A stretch of 64,000 bases of DNA from Flagellimonas marinaquae. GTDB taxonomy: Bacteria; Bacteroidota; Bacteroidia; Flavobacteriales; Flavobacteriaceae. Location: assembly GCF_003992675.1 (NCBI RefSeq), contig NZ_RZMZ01000010.1, positions 1 to 64,000 of the forward strand, given 5' to 3'. A program made the position numbers and the translations under genes. Of this stretch, positions 61,340-64,000 are shown in pieces. Numbering within the stretch: position 1 is the stretch's first letter; each line of letters starts with the position of its first letter. The notes below the pieces were generated by a model. That model saw only the letters and a list, made by a program, of their open reading frames with translations. It was not told the origin of the DNA and made no database searches.

Positions 61340-64000
61340 ATGATCGATATTCTTAAGAAAACGCTTTTTTCCACTAGACTTATGGCCGTTCTTTTTTTGG
61401 TTTTTGCTGCGGCAATGGCCATAGGAACATTTGTGGAAAGCTGGTATAGCACAGAAACCGCACGAATCTATATATACAATGCCACTTGGTTTGAAGCCAT
61501 CATGGTCTTTTTTGTGATCAATTTCATTGGGAATATTTATAGATATCGATTGCTGGATTGGAAAAAATGGCCGGTTTTAGTGCTTCACCTTTCTTGGGTT
61601 TTGATTATTATCGGCGCGTTTGTCACAAGGTATATCAGTTACGAGGGGATGATGCCGATCAGGGAAGGTGCTACGGAGAATGTTTTTTATTCCGACAAGA
61701 CCTATTTGACCGTTTTTGTGGATGGGGACATCAACGGGGAAACCAAGCGTAGGGTATTGGAAGATGACATTTTGGTAACTCCGGAGGGCAAACGCTCCAG
61801 CTTGCCCTGGAAATCCGATTTCAACGGACAACCCTTTACCATAAGCTATGTAGATTTTATTAAAGGTGCCAAAAACGGGTTAATTCCAGACGAAAACGGG
61901 ACTGAATTTTTACAAATCGTGGAAGCGGGTAACGGACAGCGGCACGAGCATTATCTCGAAAACGGGAAAATTGCCAGCATTCACAATATCCTTTTTGCGC
62001 TGAACAAGGATACCGAAGGTGCCATCAATATTTTTTACGACGAAGAAAATGGGTACCGCATCAAAACCCCATTCGAAGGTAACTTTATGAGGATGGCGGA
62101 CCAGTTTCAGGGCGAAGTGGTGACGGACAGCGTTCAACCGCTGCAATTGCGTTCCCTGTACAACATGGGTGGAATGCAATTTGTGGTGCCAGAACCGATA
62201 GTCAAAGGAAAATATGGTATCGTAAAGGTTCCTGATGAAGAGATTACCAAAGTGACCCAAGATGCGTTGGTGGTGTCCATTTCCGCAAACGGAGAGACCA
62301 AAGAGGTTAAACTATTGGGAGGTCAGGGGACTTCCAACTTTTCGGACCGGTTCCATGTGGGCGGTTTGGATTTTACATTGAGTTATGGCTCTAAGGTATA
62401 TCAATTGCCCTTTTCTGTGGAGTTGAACGACTTTATTGCTGAAAAATACCCGGGTACCGAGGCAGGTTACGCTTCTTTTATGAGCAAGGTCACCGTTCAC
62501 GACGAGCGTCCATTCGATTACGATATTTATATGAACCATGTTCTCGATCACGAAGGGTATCGGTTTTTTCAATCCAGTTTTGACCCGGATGAACGTGGTA
62601 CGGTACTTTCGGTAAACCACGACTGGTGGGGCACTTGGATAACCTATATTGGCTATTTCCTGCTCTATATCGGTTTGATGGGCATTATGTTCTTTGGTAA
62701 GACCCGCTTTAAGGATTTACAGGAGCGATTGGAAAAGCTAAAAGCGAAAAAAGCGGCACTGACCACCTTGACCTTGCTCTTTGCTTTTACTTTTGCCCAA
62801 GCCCAAGAAGCGGATAGCCATGAGCACAGTTCCATGCCCACGCAGGCCCAGATTGATTCCGTGATTCAAGCCACCACGGTGGCCAAGGAACATGCCGAAA
62901 AGTTTGGGGCTTTGGTGGTTCAGGACGAGGGTGGACGAATGAAGCCCATCAACACCTTCGCATCAGAATTATTGCGTAAATTGAGCGGTGATGACTCTTA
63001 TAAAGATCTTTCCGCCAATCAGGTCTTCCTTTCCATGATGCTGAACCCAGGGGTTTGGTACACCGCCGATATTATTGCGCTGGGCAAAAAGGAAAACGAT
63101 AGCATCCGAAAAGTGATTGGAGTGCCCGAGGGAACTAAGTTTGTGAAAGCTACAGACTTTTTTGACGCCAAAGGGTCTTACAAGCTTCGGCCTTACCTGG
63201 AAAAAGCTACCTCCACCAACAACCCTTCCAACTTTGAAAAAGACTTCAAGAAAGTAGGGGAGCGCCTGAGCTTGCTCGATATGGCCCTGAGCGGGCAAAT
63301 TGTGAAAATATTCCCATTGTTGAATGATGAGAACAACAAATGGATTTCTGCCGTTGAATATCGTTCTGGACAATATCAGGTTCAGGATTCGCTTTATTCC
63401 AATTTTGTCAGGAATGCGATGCCCTATTATCTTAACTCGCTGCAACAGTCCATCGCCAGTGGCGATTATTCCCAACCTGACCGTTTGCTGGAAGCGTTCA
63501 AGCAAAACCAAATCAATCACGGTGAGGAAGTATTGCCCTCGGATAACAAGATTAAGACGGAAATCATCTACAATAAACTGGACCTTTTCAACCGTTTGTA
63601 CAAGTACTATGCCTTGGTTGGGGTGTTGTTGTTCTTTGTGTTGATTGCCAAAATTTTCAAAGAGCGCAAATTTTTGGATGCCGTTGCCTATTTATTGAAA
63701 GGCACCATCATCTTGTTCTTTATCTGGCATACCATTGGTTTGATATTGCGTTGGTACATCTCTGGTCACGCCCCATGGAGTGATGCCTATGAGAGTATCC
63801 TATATGTATCTTGGGCCACCATGGGTATGGGCTTGGCACTTGGCCGAAAAAGTGAACTTACCATTGCATCGAGTGCATTCGTCACTTCTATGTTGTTGTG
63901 GATAGCCCATCAAAGTTGGGTGGATCCAGCCATTGCCAATTTACAGCCTGTATTGGATAGCTATTGGTTGATGATCCACGTGGCAGTGATCGTGGGTAGT
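61340..64000 (+). CDS. ccsBA: Fused cytochrome c biogenesis protein ResB/CcsA (5' part)
   Basis: The frame is open from the ATG at 61340 to the end of the window (887 codons); the gene continues beyond. The N-terminal part is ResB/CcsB-like: helices after MIDILKKTLFSTRLMAVLF, a large periplasmic region, and a helix at about 435-455. A second, CcsA-like part follows a periplasmic stretch (RMKPINTFASELLRKLSG) and includes the heme-handling segment WYISGHAPWSDAYESILY, the WWD-like region. The fusion is the usual form in Bacteroidota. It carries heme across the membrane and attaches it to apocytochromes (system II). Confidence 0.95.
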   Translation, partial: MIDILKKTLFSTRLMAVLFLVFAAAMAIGTFVESWYSTETARIYIYNATWFEAIMVFFVINFIGNIYRYRLLDWKKWPVLVLHLSWVLIIIGAFVTRYISYEGMMPIREGATENVFYSDKTYLTVFVDGDINGETKRRVLEDDILVTPEGKRSSLPWKSDFNGQPFTISYVDFIKGAKNGLIPDENGTEFLQIVEAGNGQRHEHYLENGKIASIHNILFALNKDTEGAINIFYDEENGYRIKTPFEGNFMRMADQFQGEVVTDSVQPLQLRSLYNMGGMQFVVPEPIVKGKYGIVKVPDEEITKVTQDALVVSISANGETKEVKLLGGQGTSNFSDRFHVGGLDFTLSYGSKVYQLPFSVELNDFIAEKYPGTEAGYASFMSKVTVHDERPFDYDIYMNHVLDHEGYRFFQSSFDPDERGTVLSVNHDWWGTWITYIGYFLLYIGLMGIMFFGKTRFKDLQERLEKLKAKKAALTTLTLLFAFTFAQAQEADSHEHSSMPTQAQIDSVIQATTVAKEHAEKFGALVVQDEGGRMKPINTFASELLRKLSGDDSYKDLSANQVFLSMMLNPGVWYTADIIALGKKENDSIRKVIGVPEGTKFVKATDFFDAKGSYKLRPYLEKATSTNNPSNFEKDFKKVGERLSLLDMALSGQIVKIFPLLNDENNKWISAVEYRSGQYQVQDSLYSNFVRNAMPYYLNSLQQSIASGDYSQPDRLLEAFKQNQINHGEEVLPSDNKIKTEIIYNKLDLFNRLYKYYALVGVLLFFVLIAKIFKERKFLDAVAYLLKGTIILFFIWHTIGLILRWYISGHAPWSDAYESILYVSWATMGMGLALGRKSELTIASSAFVTSMLLWIAHQSWVDPAIANLQPVLDSYWLMIHVAVIVGS

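Noticed and set aside
1-64000. CRISPR array, prophage, integrase or attachment sites
   Set aside because: No regularly spaced repeats, phage structural genes or recombinase genes are seen. The only tRNA has ordinary neighbours and no visible repeat of its 3' end.

Overview
The window reads as a stretch of chromosome from a marine-type member of the Flavobacteriaceae (Bacteroidota). Supporting signs are a type IX secretion sorting tail, gliding genes gldF and gldG, a SusC/SusD pair, DUF4290, an N-terminally extended SSS-type histidine kinase, a fused ResB/CcsA cytochrome c biogenesis protein, and -7 elements of the form TAnnTTTG instead of the E. coli type. Protein sequences look most like Muricauda/Allomuricauda relatives; that genus guess is recall, not a search. 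The window is mostly ordinary chromosome with short, tightly packed operons; no prophage, CRISPR array or intact insertion sequence is visible.

Layout. 1-4.3 kb: the end of a secreted PKD protein, a CpsB-type PHP phosphatase, a two-component pair and a small protein. 4.3-11.7 kb: envelope genes, namely a secreted unknown, an M1 lipoprotein peptidase, a His-rich DUF4198-like protein with a HupE/UreJ-like membrane protein, a decayed copy of the M1 peptidase 3' end, a DUF6799-like repeat protein and a beta-barrel. 11.7-16.6 kb: SusD and SusC. 17-25.7 kb: housekeeping genes mnmE, DUF4870, dnaN, gldG, gldF, a monooxygenase-like protein, SAM hydroxide adenosyltransferase, phoH and purC.

25.8-37.8 kb is the most interesting block, an acetate-switch-like region. 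It holds an InsA-type zinc-ribbon/HTH protein with a perfect 10-bp inverted repeat just before its start codon, a porin, a DUF4212 small subunit and its SSS symporter, a small membrane protein, an SSS-histidine kinase, a receiver-only response regulator and acetyl-CoA synthetase. Convergent to these lie a DEDDh exonuclease, a cNMP/CBS/DUF294 nucleotidyltransferase and two tiny overlapping membrane proteins. The receiver has no DNA-binding output, so the InsA-like protein is a candidate for the missing transcriptional arm (inference).

37.9-47.5 kb: tRNA(CAU), a START-like protein, a class IV aminotransferase, YqgE, HU, fmt, recQ, a frameshifted AAA NTPase, DUF493, DUF4290, murA with Asp at the fosfomycin cysteine position, and a broken LytS-type sensor kinase. 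47.6-64 kb: pirin, a secreted M20 amidohydrolase, a photolyase-SDR-SRPBCC cassette, DUF2911, an SSS symporter/mini-protein/PIG-L operon, a lipoprotein, maf, a KdsC-like phosphatase, a DUF2520 protein and the start of ccsBA, which runs off the window.

Several real features are easily missed: two mini-genes under 40 codons (37552-37662 and 55527-55643), a peptidase pseudogene at 9668-9892, a 2-bp frameshift at 43554-43559, and the partial genes at both edges.
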